64,000 bases of DNA from Hathewaya histolytica. Lineage in GTDB: Bacteria; Bacillota; Clostridia; Clostridiales; Clostridiaceae. Positions 25,202 through 33,097 of the stretch are shown here, in pieces. The notes under the pieces were generated by a model. The model was not told the origin of the DNA, searched no databases, and saw only the letters and a program-made list of their open reading frames with translations. Each line of letters begins with the position of its first letter. Position 1 is the stretch's first letter. The DNA is taken from the NCBI RefSeq assembly GCF_901482605.1, contig NZ_LR590481.1, forward strand, positions 1,674,001-1,738,000. The letters are read 5' to 3'. Position numbers and translations under genes: made by a program.

Positions 25202-26899
25202 TTACATATTACTATCATCTATTGAATCTAACCATTGTTTTGCAGGTTCTACCACACTTAAAATACAACCATCCTGGAATGGATTTTTCAAGTTTCCAAG
25301 CTCCACTATTTCTAAGAAAGATTTACTACCACCAACTTTGCATATCTTTAAATAATCTTCCCAAGCCTTCTCTCTATCTTCTCTAGATTTAACCCAAAAC
25401 TGTAGTGCACAAACCTGTGCTAAGGTATAATCTATATAATAGAATGGAGTTTGGAATATATGGCTTTGCTTAAACCAGAATCCCCCTCTATTTAGAAAAT
25501 CATTTTCCTCATAATCCTTATTTGGTAAATACTTCTTTTCAATTTCTCTCCAAGCACTTTTTCTTTCCTCAGGAGTAGCTTCTGGATTCTCGTATACAAA
25601 GTGCTGGAATTCATCTACTGTTACACCATAAGGTATAAAAGTTAATGCCCCACCTAAATGACTAAATTTATACTTATCCTCATCTTCTTTAAAGAATAGT
25701 TTCATCCAAGGCCAAGTTATAAATTCCATACTCATAGAATGTATTTCTGCTGCCTCACTAGTTGGGAATCCGTACTCAGGTACTCCTAAATGCCTACTTT
25801 CATAAGCTTGAAAAGCATGCCCTGCCTCATGAGTTAAAATATCTATATCCCCTGAAGTTCCATTAAAGTTTGCAAATATAAATGGTGATTGAAATTCTGG
25901 TATAATTTCGCAATATCCCCCACCAGCTTTTCCTTTCTTACTTAAAAGATCCATAAGTTCATGATCTATCATAAAGTTAAAATATTCACATGTCTCAGGT
26001 GATAATTCTTTGTACATTTTCTTTCCATTCTCTATTATCCAATTGGAATCTCCCTTTGGAGTGGCGTTTCCACTTAAAAATTCTAGTGGTTCATCATAAT
26101 ATTTTAATTCTGTAAGCCCTAATCTACTAGCTTGCCTCTTTTTTAATTGTTCAGCTACAGGTACAATAAATTCCAAAACTTGTTTTCTGTAGTTTGCTAC
26201 CATTTCAGCATTATAATCAAGTCTCATCATTCTTATGTATCCAAGCTCTACATAATTTTTAAATCCTAATTTTTTAGCCATTCTAGTTCTTACTTTAACT
26301 AATTTATCATAAATTTCATCAAACTTAGCTTCATTTTCAATATAGAAAGATGAAGATGCTTCATAGGCTCTTTTTCTCATATTCCTATCTTTTGATTGTA
26401 TAAAAGGTTCTAATTCAGAAAGATTTCTTTCTTCTCCCTCAAACATTATTTTAGCTGAAGCCTTAAGCTTATCATATTCTGTTATTAATCTATTTTCTTC
26501 TTTTAAATCTTCAATAATTTCTGGTTTAAAAGCTTTTATACTGGTTTCAGCCATTTTAAATAACTGATTTCCCCACTTTTCTTCTAACTTAGACTTAAAT
26601 TTAGAACTTATTAAAGCCTTATAATATTCTGATATTATTCCCTCATATATAGGCATATTATCATTCATAAAAGCCTTCTCTTCTTCATAAAATTTATCTA
26701 CTGTATTAATAGAATTTCTTATTTCCACTAACCTAGCCATAGATTCAACATGATTTCTAATAGAATTTATTTTTTTTAAAATTTCATCTTGTTCTTCTAC
26801 GGAAGTAGCACTTTCAAATTCTTTAATTAAACCTTTAAGACTTTTCTCAACTTCTGCCATATTAGGTCTTTCGTATTTATAGTCTTTAAACTTTTGCAT
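25202..26899 (-). CDS. M3-family oligoendopeptidase (PepF-like)
   Basis: 565-residue cytoplasmic zinc endopeptidase acting on short peptides. The zinc motif HEAGH appears in ILTHEAGHAFQAYESR, with the third ligand in the following EAAEIHSMSMEF segment. The length matches the clostridial M3B oligoendopeptidases, slightly shorter than Lactococcus PepF. N-terminal half is helical and charged, as expected for the lid region. ATG at 26899 follows AAGGGGG. Monocistronic. Together with the M29 aminopeptidase and collagenase it fits a peptide-fermenting lifestyle. Confidence 0.9.
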   Translation of the reverse strand: MQKFKDYKYERPNMAEVEKSLKGLIKEFESATSVEEQDEILKKINSIRNHVESMARLVEIRNSINTVDKFYEEEKAFMNDNMPIYEGIISEYYKALISSKFKSKLEEKWGNQLFKMAETSIKAFKPEIIEDLKEENRLITEYDKLKASAKIMFEGEERNLSELEPFIQSKDRNMRKRAYEASSSFYIENEAKFDEIYDKLVKVRTRMAKKLGFKNYVELGYIRMMRLDYNAEMVANYRKQVLEFIVPVAEQLKKRQASRLGLTELKYYDEPLEFLSGNATPKGDSNWIIENGKKMYKELSPETCEYFNFMIDHELMDLLSKKGKAGGGYCEIIPEFQSPFIFANFNGTSGDIDILTHEAGHAFQAYESRHLGVPEYGFPTSEAAEIHSMSMEFITWPWMKLFFKEDEDKYKFSHLGGALTFIPYGVTVDEFQHFVYENPEATPEERKSAWREIEKKYLPNKDYEENDFLNRGGFWFKQSHIFQTPFYYIDYTLAQVCALQFWVKSREDREKAWEDYLKICKVGGSKSFLEIVELGNLKNPFQDGCILSVVEPAKQWLDSIDDSNM

Positions 26900-27140
26900 A
26901 GCTATTCCCCCTTAAAATTAATTATATACTCTATTTTACTACAGCTTATTAATTTTTATAATAGTATTTCTATATAAATTTAAATCTCCTTTATCTGAAA
27001 TACAACTATTTTAAAATTAGTCTATATGTTCACATAAATAACTGTAACCATGTGGTTATTAAATTAATACATTATAATAGTTCCTAATTTCATTCTTATT
27101 TTTTAATAACATATTACAAAAAACATTTTTAAATTACTTG

Positions 27141-27169
27141 TTGATTGGACATATGTCCTATGATAAAAT
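27141..27169 (+). promoter_or_regulatory. trpP promoter with operator-like palindrome in the spacer
   Basis: TTGATT (27141-27146), 17-bp spacer, TAAAAT (27164-27169). The spacer begins with a perfect 12-bp palindrome GGACATATGTCC (27147-27158), a place where a repressor would block polymerase. Regulator unknown. Confidence 0.5.
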
Positions 27170-27189
27170 ATAGTTAAATATTTAAAATT

Positions 27190-27445
27190 CGTTAATGAGG
27201 AAGAGTAACTAAAAACTATCATATCCAGAGAGTTGGGAAAGCTGAGAACCAATTATGATATTTTTAGTGAATGGACCTTGGAGAAGTAATCCGAAAGCTT
27301 TTGCAAGTAGTAATTACCGGAAGCCTACCGTTAAAAAGGACAGAGCATGTTAGTGCTCCAGTTATGAGATAGATTATATTCCTATAATCTAATTTAGGTG
27401 GTACCGCGAATTTAAACTTCGCCCTAATATTTAGGGTGGAGTTTT
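27190..27445 (+). promoter_or_regulatory. trpP: T-box leader, probable tryptophan specifier
   Basis: Contains the T-box AGGTGGTACCGCG (27396-27408), stem I features AGAGAGTTGGG and GAGAACC, and a specifier region GTGAATGGACC whose TGG (27272-27274) is the Trp codon. A strong terminator (arms AACTTCGCCCTAA / TTAGGGTGGAGTT, 27414-27441, then T-run) follows. Uncharged tRNA-Trp should stabilise the antiterminator and turn on the transporter gene. The UGGN bulge is UGGU, so pairing with a tRNA having discriminator G would need a U-G wobble. Confidence 0.93.
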
Positions 27446-27480
27446 TTTATTTTATATAAAATTATTTAGACTAACCTATG

Positions 27481-27504
27481 AAAGGAGGAATTAAAATGTG
27501 GTGA
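27481..27504 (+). CDS. Met-Trp minigene (ATG TGG TGA) in the trpP leader
   Basis: A perfect ribosome site AAAGGAGG (27481-27488) stands 7 bases before ATG TGG TGA (27496-27504). It lies between the T-box terminator and trpP. A two-codon frame whose only elongator codon is Trp, directly before a tryptophan transporter gene, suggests either a translational sensor of charged tRNA-Trp or a ribosome-loading site; it may also be chance. Translation is not proven. Confidence 0.4.
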   Translation, partial: KGGIKMW

Positions 27505-27565
27505 AAGTATTATTTTCTTAAAAAATCTATTATAAAGAATTTAATTTTAAAGGAGAGATATTATT

Positions 27566-28096
27566 ATGAAACCATCATTAAATGTAAAAAAATTAACCTC
27601 AATTTCTATACTTCTGGCATTAGGAGTTGTATTTCACTTTATAGTTCCTCCTGTATTTATGGGAGTTAAACCGGACTTTTTATTAGTTACAATGTTCATA
27701 TCCTTGATGCTTACTGATAGCTACAAAGAAGCTATTGCTACTTGTATAGCTTACGGTATTTTATCTTCTTTAACCACAGGTTTTCCTGGTGGTCAGCTTC
27801 CAAACTTTATAGATAAATTAGTAACTGGCAACGTGATTTATTTAATTCATAGGTATATGAACTGTGGAAATATTATAAAGCCTTCTCTTATATTTATTTT
27901 AGGCACCATAATAAGTGGAAGCACATTTCTTTTCATAGCTTCAATCCTAGTAGGCATTCCTGTATCATTTATATCTTTATTCTTAGCTGTAGTTGTACCA
28001 ACATCCTTTGCAAATTTTGCCTTAGGCCTTATCTTATATAAGATAATAATTAAAAACACCTCTTTATTTAAGGATGTTAAACACCTTTATAACTAA
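27566..28096 (+). CDS. trpP: Tryptophan transporter TrpP
   Basis: 176-residue membrane protein with five to six hydrophobic segments, matching the length and pattern of Bacillus TrpP (tryptophan transport protein, ECF-S-like fold). Marks: FHFIVPPVFMGVKPDFLLVTMFISLML, GILSSLTTGFPGGQLPNFIDKLVTG. ATG at 27566 follows AAAGGAGAG. Three regulatory layers precede it: a promoter with a palindrome, a T-box with a Trp specifier, and the Met-Trp minigene. Single gene ending in a bidirectional terminator. Confidence 0.93.
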   Translation: MKPSLNVKKLTSISILLALGVVFHFIVPPVFMGVKPDFLLVTMFISLMLTDSYKEAIATCIAYGILSSLTTGFPGGQLPNFIDKLVTGNVIYLIHRYMNCGNIIKPSLIFILGTIISGSTFLFIASILVGIPVSFISLFLAVVVPTSFANFALGLILYKIIIKNTSLFKDVKHLYN

Positions 28097-28118
28097 GTAA
28101 AAACAAATAGATTTTATA

Positions 28119-28165
28119 CAAAAACCACTATGAAATTTATTAAAATAAGTTTCATAGTGGTTTTA
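28119..28165. terminator. Bidirectional terminator between trpP and the PH-domain gene
   Basis: Arms AAAACCACTATGAAA / TTTCATAGTGGTTTT separated by an AT-rich loop; serves both convergent genes. Confidence 0.8.
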
Positions 28166-28183
28166 TATTAGTTTTTATGCATA

Positions 28184-28558
28184 TTACCTACATATATGTT
28201 CACTTAAAATTCTAACAAGCGGTTTTATATCTGTATTTCTTAAAAATTCAAATTCTATAGATCCTAGTCCTGAACACCATATTTTAAGCTCAGCATCAAT
28301 ATCAAAAGTTCCAGCAGTTTCTCCTGAAAAACTTGATATCTTAGAATAAGGTATAACCATATACTCTTTCTTTTTGCCAATAAGTCCTTGTATATTAATA
28401 ATTATCAACCTTTTATTCGTAACAATAAGTCTATCTCTAACAGACTTATAAGAAAGCTCTATAATTTCTCCTTGTATAAGCATAAACTCATAGGACTCTA
28501 TACCGGAACTAGGGTCACATTCCATTAGAGCAGCTATTTTAGGTTTAATATCTGCCAT
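28184..28558 (-). CDS. Bacterial PH-domain protein
   Basis: 124-residue cytoplasmic protein. The core (about residues 30-120: GEIIELSYKSVRDRLIVTNKRLIIINIQGLIGKKKEYMVIPYSKISSFSGETAGTFDIDAELKIW) has the beta-strand pattern of the bacterial pleckstrin-homology family (YvbH/DUF-type PH domains), with the LIVTNKRLIIIN motif characteristic of it. Such proteins occur widely in Firmicutes; roles are mostly unknown. ATG follows GGAGGTAT. Single gene next to the MATE pump gene, with no obvious functional tie. Confidence 0.75.
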   Translation of the reverse strand: MADIKPKIAALMECDPSSGIESYEFMLIQGEIIELSYKSVRDRLIVTNKRLIIINIQGLIGKKKEYMVIPYSKISSFSGETAGTFDIDAELKIWCSGLGSIEFEFLRNTDIKPLVRILSEHICR

Positions 28559-28603
28559 ATCTTATACCTCCAAACCAATATAATATATAATTATATCATA
28601 TTA

Positions 28604-29965
28604 TTATGCTTTTATAATTTTATTTTCCCAATGCCCCTTTTTATACACCACAAATCCATAAATACATACTATAAGATTACTAAAACACATAGAAAACCAT
28701 ATTCCTGTAGCCCCTATACTAGTAAAGTGTTTAAATACTAATATCATTGGAAGTCTTACAAACCATAACCTACCTATTTCCATAGCCATAGAATATTTAG
28801 TATGGCCAGAACCTTGGAATACACCTTGTAGAACACTAAAAACCCCCATCAATGGTAGTGAAATAGAAGTAAATCTAAGATATGTTATACCCTGGTTTAT
28901 AACCTCCATATCATCTTTGGATTGAATAAAGAAATTTATAACAGCATTATCTTTCCATATTAATACCATAGCCCCAATTATCGAAAATACAACAGTAAGT
29001 TTAAAAGACTTTATAAATCCCTCTTTTACCCTATCCATTTTATTTGATCCCAAATTTTGACCTATAATAGAAGTTAATGCAGCTCCAACCCCCATGGCAG
29101 GTTGCATTATAAGAGAACTTATCCTATTTACCATACCAAATGCCGCAATGGTAGCAGTTCCATAAGATGCTATAAAACTATTTAAAATTATAAAACCTAA
29201 AGCGGAACCTGATTGACCTACCGAAGAAGGCAAAGCAACATTTATAATTCTTTTAATGATAAATGAATTGAATTTAAAATTCTTAAAACCAGGTCTTATA
29301 TTACTTTTAGGATGCATAACCATAAATAATGCTATGAAAGCTAAAATTGCCTTGGAAATTAAAGTAGCTATAGCTGCCCCTGCTATCCCCATATTAAAAG
29401 TAAATATAAATATAGGATCTAAAACTACATTTAAGATAGCACTTATACCACTAAGTATAGTAGGAGTGATTGTATTTCCTTGTGCAGTTAATATAGAGTT
29501 AAAATTAAAAATGAAAAACATAAAAGGTGTGTCTAAAAAAGTTATTCTAAGATATATAATACTGTACTTTTGAAGATCTCCTGTTGCCCCCATTAGCTTT
29601 ACTACCATAGGTGTTATTAAGTATCCTATAACGGCAAAAACTATGGAACATATAAAAGAGATTACAATAAGTTGACTTGCATATTCCCCTGCTTCTTTAT
29701 CCTTTTCAGCACCTATTAACTGAGACAAGAAAGAGGTCCCTGCAATAGACAATCCAATACCTATAGATATAAATAAAAAGTTTACAGGCCATACAAAAGA
29801 AGTTGCTGCAAATTGAACAGAACCAAGCTTACTTACCCAGACTCCATCAGCTAGATTATAGAAAGTTTGAATCAAATTATTAATCATAATAGGTATGGAT
29901 AATGTAACTATAACCTTATACATATCCCCATTTAATATAAGATTTCTTCTCTCTTTTAAATTCAT
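28604..29965 (-). CDS. MATE family multidrug efflux transporter
   Basis: 453-residue membrane protein with 12 hydrophobic segments in two homologous halves (starts of halves: VTLSIPIMINNLIQTFYNLADGVWVSKLG and VALPSSVGQSGSALGFIILNSFIASYG). MATE transporters export cationic drugs or metabolites using sodium or proton gradients. The N-terminal basic ERRNLILNGD and the conserved QLIGAEKDKEAGEYASQL after TM2 fit the NorM/DinF-like superfamily. ATG at 29965 follows GGGGGG. Substrate unknown. Confidence 0.9.
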   Translation of the reverse strand: MNLKERRNLILNGDMYKVIVTLSIPIMINNLIQTFYNLADGVWVSKLGSVQFAATSFVWPVNFLFISIGIGLSIAGTSFLSQLIGAEKDKEAGEYASQLIVISFICSIVFAVIGYLITPMVVKLMGATGDLQKYSIIYLRITFLDTPFMFFIFNFNSILTAQGNTITPTILSGISAILNVVLDPIFIFTFNMGIAGAAIATLISKAILAFIALFMVMHPKSNIRPGFKNFKFNSFIIKRIINVALPSSVGQSGSALGFIILNSFIASYGTATIAAFGMVNRISSLIMQPAMGVGAALTSIIGQNLGSNKMDRVKEGFIKSFKLTVVFSIIGAMVLIWKDNAVINFFIQSKDDMEVINQGITYLRFTSISLPLMGVFSVLQGVFQGSGHTKYSMAMEIGRLWFVRLPMILVFKHFTSIGATGIWFSMCFSNLIVCIYGFVVYKKGHWENKIIKA

Positions 29966-30068
29966 ATGATCCCCCCTAATATATTTCGATACTCTAATTA
30001 ATATGATTATATCATTAAGTATTTATAATTAAAATAGCATAACCTACTTAAATTTCGAATAAAATGTA

Positions 30069-30117
30069 TTGATTTATCCCTATGGATAGTTTATAATTTA
30101 ATTGATATTGATTATCA
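30069..30117 (+). promoter_or_regulatory. Promoter with Fur box upstream of the heavy-metal exporter gene
   Basis: TTGATT (30069-30074), 17-bp spacer, TATAAT (30092-30097), followed by TGATATTGATTATCA (30103-30117), which matches the 7-1-7 Fur consensus TGATAATnATTATCA with one mismatch and overlaps the expected transcription start. Iron-dependent repression is inferred. Confidence 0.7.
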
Positions 30118-30155
30118 ATAATAACTGATAATACTTTATCGAAAGGAGAAAAACT

Positions 30156-31403
30156 ATGTTTAATGATATTATTGGAATTATATTAAAATCTGCAGAAGAT
30201 GCATTTCTTCAAGTAGGAGTATTTGTAGGTGCTGTATTAATTATTTTTGGATACCTAGACTATAAAAAAGGCGGGAAACTAGTAAGAGGTATAGAAAATA
30301 GTAAAAGGCTTCAACCAGCTATAGGCGCCTTCTTAGGACTTACTCCTGGTTGTGGTGGTGCAATTTTAGTAATGCCGCTATTTATAAAAGGAAGTGTAAG
30401 TTTTGGAACTGTAATTGCAACCTTGATTGCTACTATGGGCGATTCTGCTTTTGTACTAATTACAGTTTCCATGAAACACTATATTTTAGTTAGTATTCTT
30501 TCTTTTATAATAGCTATACTAGTTGGATATTTAGTGGATTATCTAAATTTAGAAGAAAAATTAAGCTTAAGAAAAAATATTGAGAAGTCAAAAAAGGTAG
30601 CTTCTCATAAGGGATTAGAAAATGTACAAACTGAGTTTGAAAAAGGGAAGTGTAAAAATTGTACTAGCCATAATAACAATGCCCTTCACATAGGTCATAA
30701 TGAGGGGGATTATATAGATATAGCATTACACCATAGTAAAAAAGAAACTTCTTTAAGTATTTGGAGTCATAAATTCACTCATGGTATAGGTTATAAAATA
30801 TTTTGGCTTCTAATAACAATTGGTTTAGTACTTGGTATAGCATTACTTGCTCAAATTGATGTTAATACTTCAATGATTATACCTCATCTAGGTTCTATTA
30901 TAGGTATAAGTGGAACTATATTTTCTATAGTTTATATGATTATTAATAATAAATTTCTCGGAGACGACACCCATGAAGAAACTGAAAGTAAGATGTTTTC
31001 TCTCAAAGAAACTTTTATTCACAATGCTGGCGAAACTGCATTTGTTAACACTTGGGTTTTTGTAGCCTATATTATTTATGAAATTTCAATATATTTTATG
31101 GGTGGAGAATCAGTAGTTCAAGGCTGGCTAACAGCTACTGGATTTATATCAGTTATAGTAGGTGCTTCAATAGGGCTAATTCCTGGATGTGGACCTCAAA
31201 TAATATTTGTAACCCTATTTACCAAAGGATTTGTTCCATTTGCAGCATTACTATCTAATGCTATATCTCAAGATGGCGATGCACTCTTCCCTCTTATAGC
31301 CATGGATAAAAAATCATCCTTTTGGGCTACTGTAGTCACCACTATACCCGCTTTACTATTTGGTGCGATATTCTACTTTATAGAAATTAAATTTTTAAAA
31401 TAA
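30156..31403 (+). CDS. Putative 10-TM heavy-metal (manganese/iron) exporter, PF11449 type
   Basis: 415-residue membrane protein with about ten hydrophobic segments in two homologous halves; each half carries the same kind of signature, LTPGCGGAILVMPLF (about residues 62-76) and LIPGCGPQIIFVTLF (about 343-357), each followed by an acidic motif (ATMGDSAF and SQDGDALF). The cytoplasmic loop between halves holds a possible metal site: Cys166, Cys169, His172, His178, His181, His192, His193. This is the family annotated as putative manganese transporter / 10TM heavy-metal exporter. A Fur box covers its start site, which ties it to iron homeostasis. ATG follows AAAGGAG. Confidence 0.8.
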   Translation: MFNDIIGIILKSAEDAFLQVGVFVGAVLIIFGYLDYKKGGKLVRGIENSKRLQPAIGAFLGLTPGCGGAILVMPLFIKGSVSFGTVIATLIATMGDSAFVLITVSMKHYILVSILSFIIAILVGYLVDYLNLEEKLSLRKNIEKSKKVASHKGLENVQTEFEKGKCKNCTSHNNNALHIGHNEGDYIDIALHHSKKETSLSIWSHKFTHGIGYKIFWLLITIGLVLGIALLAQIDVNTSMIIPHLGSIIGISGTIFSIVYMIINNKFLGDDTHEETESKMFSLKETFIHNAGETAFVNTWVFVAYIIYEISIYFMGGESVVQGWLTATGFISVIVGASIGLIPGCGPQIIFVTLFTKGFVPFAALLSNAISQDGDALFPLIAMDKKSSFWATVVTTIPALLFGAIFYFIEIKFLK

Positions 31404-31430
31404 TAATTTGAATTTCTATATTCATGATCA

Positions 31431-31445
31431 TGATAATGATTATAA
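31431..31445. promoter_or_regulatory. Second Fur-box-like site, between convergent genes
   Basis: TGATAATGATTATAA, one mismatch from the 7-1-7 Fur consensus, located just after the exporter stop and next to the end of the truncated binding-protein gene. No promoter adjoins it; it may be a relic of a deleted iron-regulated gene. Confidence 0.4.
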
Positions 31446-31497
31446 AAATAGCTATATTCTTATGGAAATTAACTTCAATAGGAATATAGCTATTTTA
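31444..31497 (+). terminator. Terminator after the heavy-metal exporter gene
   Basis: Arms AAAATAGCTATATTC / GAATATAGCTATTTT, T-rich tail; can serve both directions. Confidence 0.8.
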
Positions 31498-31586
31498 TAT
31501 ATGGGGTTATTAACTGTTTAAACTAAAATCTCACATTTATCTAGATGTATTTTCATGCTATAGCTTTTTTTAAAAAGTTTCTATAT

Positions 31587-32600
31587 TTATCTATTTGAAA
31601 CGGCATCATTAAATACCTTTTCCGCTACTTCTTCCTTATCATAGAAGGCAGCTATAAACTTTATCCATTCCATTCTTCCTAAAGGATCTTTTTCAATATA
31701 TGCATTATCCACAGCATAAGGTATTTTAATATCATCTAACCTTTTCATTAAATCTGCTTGCGCTTGTTCTCCATTATAAGTAAATGCTATTTCTGGATTT
31801 AGAACTCTAATTTTGTTATAATCATAATCCCCTCCTTGGCATACATTACTTATCCTCTTCTCTTCTATCCCCTTTTTTATATCATCTATATTCCATCTAT
31901 TTGAATCTAAAATAACAGCAGTTAAAGAAGGTATCTCCTCTAAAGATTTTAAGAAAGAAGCGTGATTTGAAGATGATACAAGTACATCTTTTACTGGTAT
32001 CTTAACAACATTTTCGTTTTTATAAGCCTGGGATACTTCTTTTTCTCTTGGAATTAAAATTAATATTCTATTATTTCCATCAGTAATTTTCTTCACTCCA
32101 CCTTTTAAATATTTAACTGAAAATCCTTTGGAATATTCTAATTTCATTTCTGGTTTAATAGTCACTTTTTTAGTATCTTTACTATAGCATACTCTCCCAT
32201 CTATAATTTCTTTTAAAGACCCTAAACTTGCATAAAGTTCTCCATTTACATTTATAATTTCATCTGGAATAATTATTTTAGAAAATGTAGTTCCTATTTC
32301 TTTACTTCTTTCTGTAACTTTTAAAGTTTCCATACCACTTTTTATTTCAGCTTTTGAATCCTTAGTAATGTATTCATTGCCTACAGAATTAAAAGCATCT
32401 TTTAAACATACATAAACCTTATTTCCATCTTCTTTTAATCTTATATCTTTAACATTAACTTGCTCCTCAACTTTTTTTGATGAATTATTAATATTTTCTT
32501 TTCTTTCTCCATACCCACATGCAGACAATACAACACTTAAAATTACAAAACATACTACTAATGTAAAAAATCTACTCATAAATTTAAAACTTTTGTTCAT
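31587..32600 (-). pseudogene. Truncated cobalamin/siderophore-type ABC binding lipoprotein
   Basis: 337 residues. Lipoprotein signal with lipobox VLSAC (Cys about 28), a stalk/copper-amine-oxidase-N-like domain (about residues 48-150), then a BtuF/FhuD-type type III binding domain (from about 165: RILILIPREKEVSQAY, SLTAVILDSNRWNID, NPEIAFTYNGEQAQADLMKRLDDIKIPYAVDN). The binding domain stops soon after its first lobe and start of the long helix, about 120-150 residues short of the family, ending EKVFNDAVSNR. The permease and ATPase genes that normally follow are absent; only 184 bp separate it from a convergent gene. With a cobalamin riboswitch upstream, this looks like the leftover of a B12 importer after a deletion. 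Confidence 0.75.
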
Positions 32601-32631
32601 ATCTGTCTCCCCTTTTATCCTCTAAATAAAA

Positions 32632-32673
32632 AGCTATACCAAGTAATTTAAAAAATTATCTTGATATAGCTCT
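32632..32673 (-). terminator. T-tailed hairpin in the leader of the truncated binding-protein gene
   Basis: Arms AGCTATATCAAG / CTTGGTATAGCT plus inner TAATTT/AAATTA, followed by TTTTTATTT on the minus strand, only about 30 bp before the start codon. Confidence 0.7.
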
Positions 32674-32725
32674 CAGTGATACTAAAAATTTGGAAATTTT
32701 TATTTTAATAAATCTATGTTAATAG

Positions 32726-32749
32726 ATATATTAAACTAGTTTAATATAT
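32726..32749. promoter_or_regulatory. Perfect 24-bp palindrome between two leader terminators
   Basis: ATATATTAAACTAGTTTAATATAT reads the same on both strands. It lies between the riboswitch terminator and a second terminator-like hairpin. Possible operator or RNA hairpin; function not known. Confidence 0.45.
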
Positions 32750-32754
32750 AAAAT

Positions 32755-33005
32755 AAAAAAACTCCTCTCGGAGTTTTATATGCGCAGATAAGAAAAGTAA
32801 CACTAAAGTTTACTTTTTATATGAGAGCAAGTTATTTTCCCACCGAAAACTATGCTTAAATATTAGGCAGGTCTCCTGACTTGCACTTCATTCTTATCCA
32901 TCCTTCCCAAAGTAGAACTTCAGTGGATTTTAGGACTCGTCTGTGCTTACAGTAGCGGGGGCTGTAACGGATTTACACCGTTTTCCCTATTAATTCTTAT
33001 AAAAG
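32755..33005 (-). promoter_or_regulatory. Second cobalamin riboswitch
   Basis: Minus-strand aptamer with AGCCCCCGCTACTGTAAGC (about 32950-32968), the GGGAAGG block (about 32900) and the closing GTCAGGAGACCTGCC (about 32864-32880). A terminator AAACTCCGAGAGGAGTTT with T-run lies at 32759-32777. It precedes the truncated binding-protein gene and would repress it when B12 is abundant. Confidence 0.93.
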
Positions 33006-33097
33006 AAACCTAAAACTATAAATATTATATTTTACATAAGTAACATATTACAGTATTAAAAATTTAATGTCAAGAAGAAAATATAAAAAATTTATAA

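Noticed and set aside
27496-27566. Read-through or selenocysteine reading of the TGA in the ATG-TGG-TGA minigene
   Set aside because: The downstream in-frame translation is low-complexity and out of frame with trpP; no selenocysteine hairpin seen.
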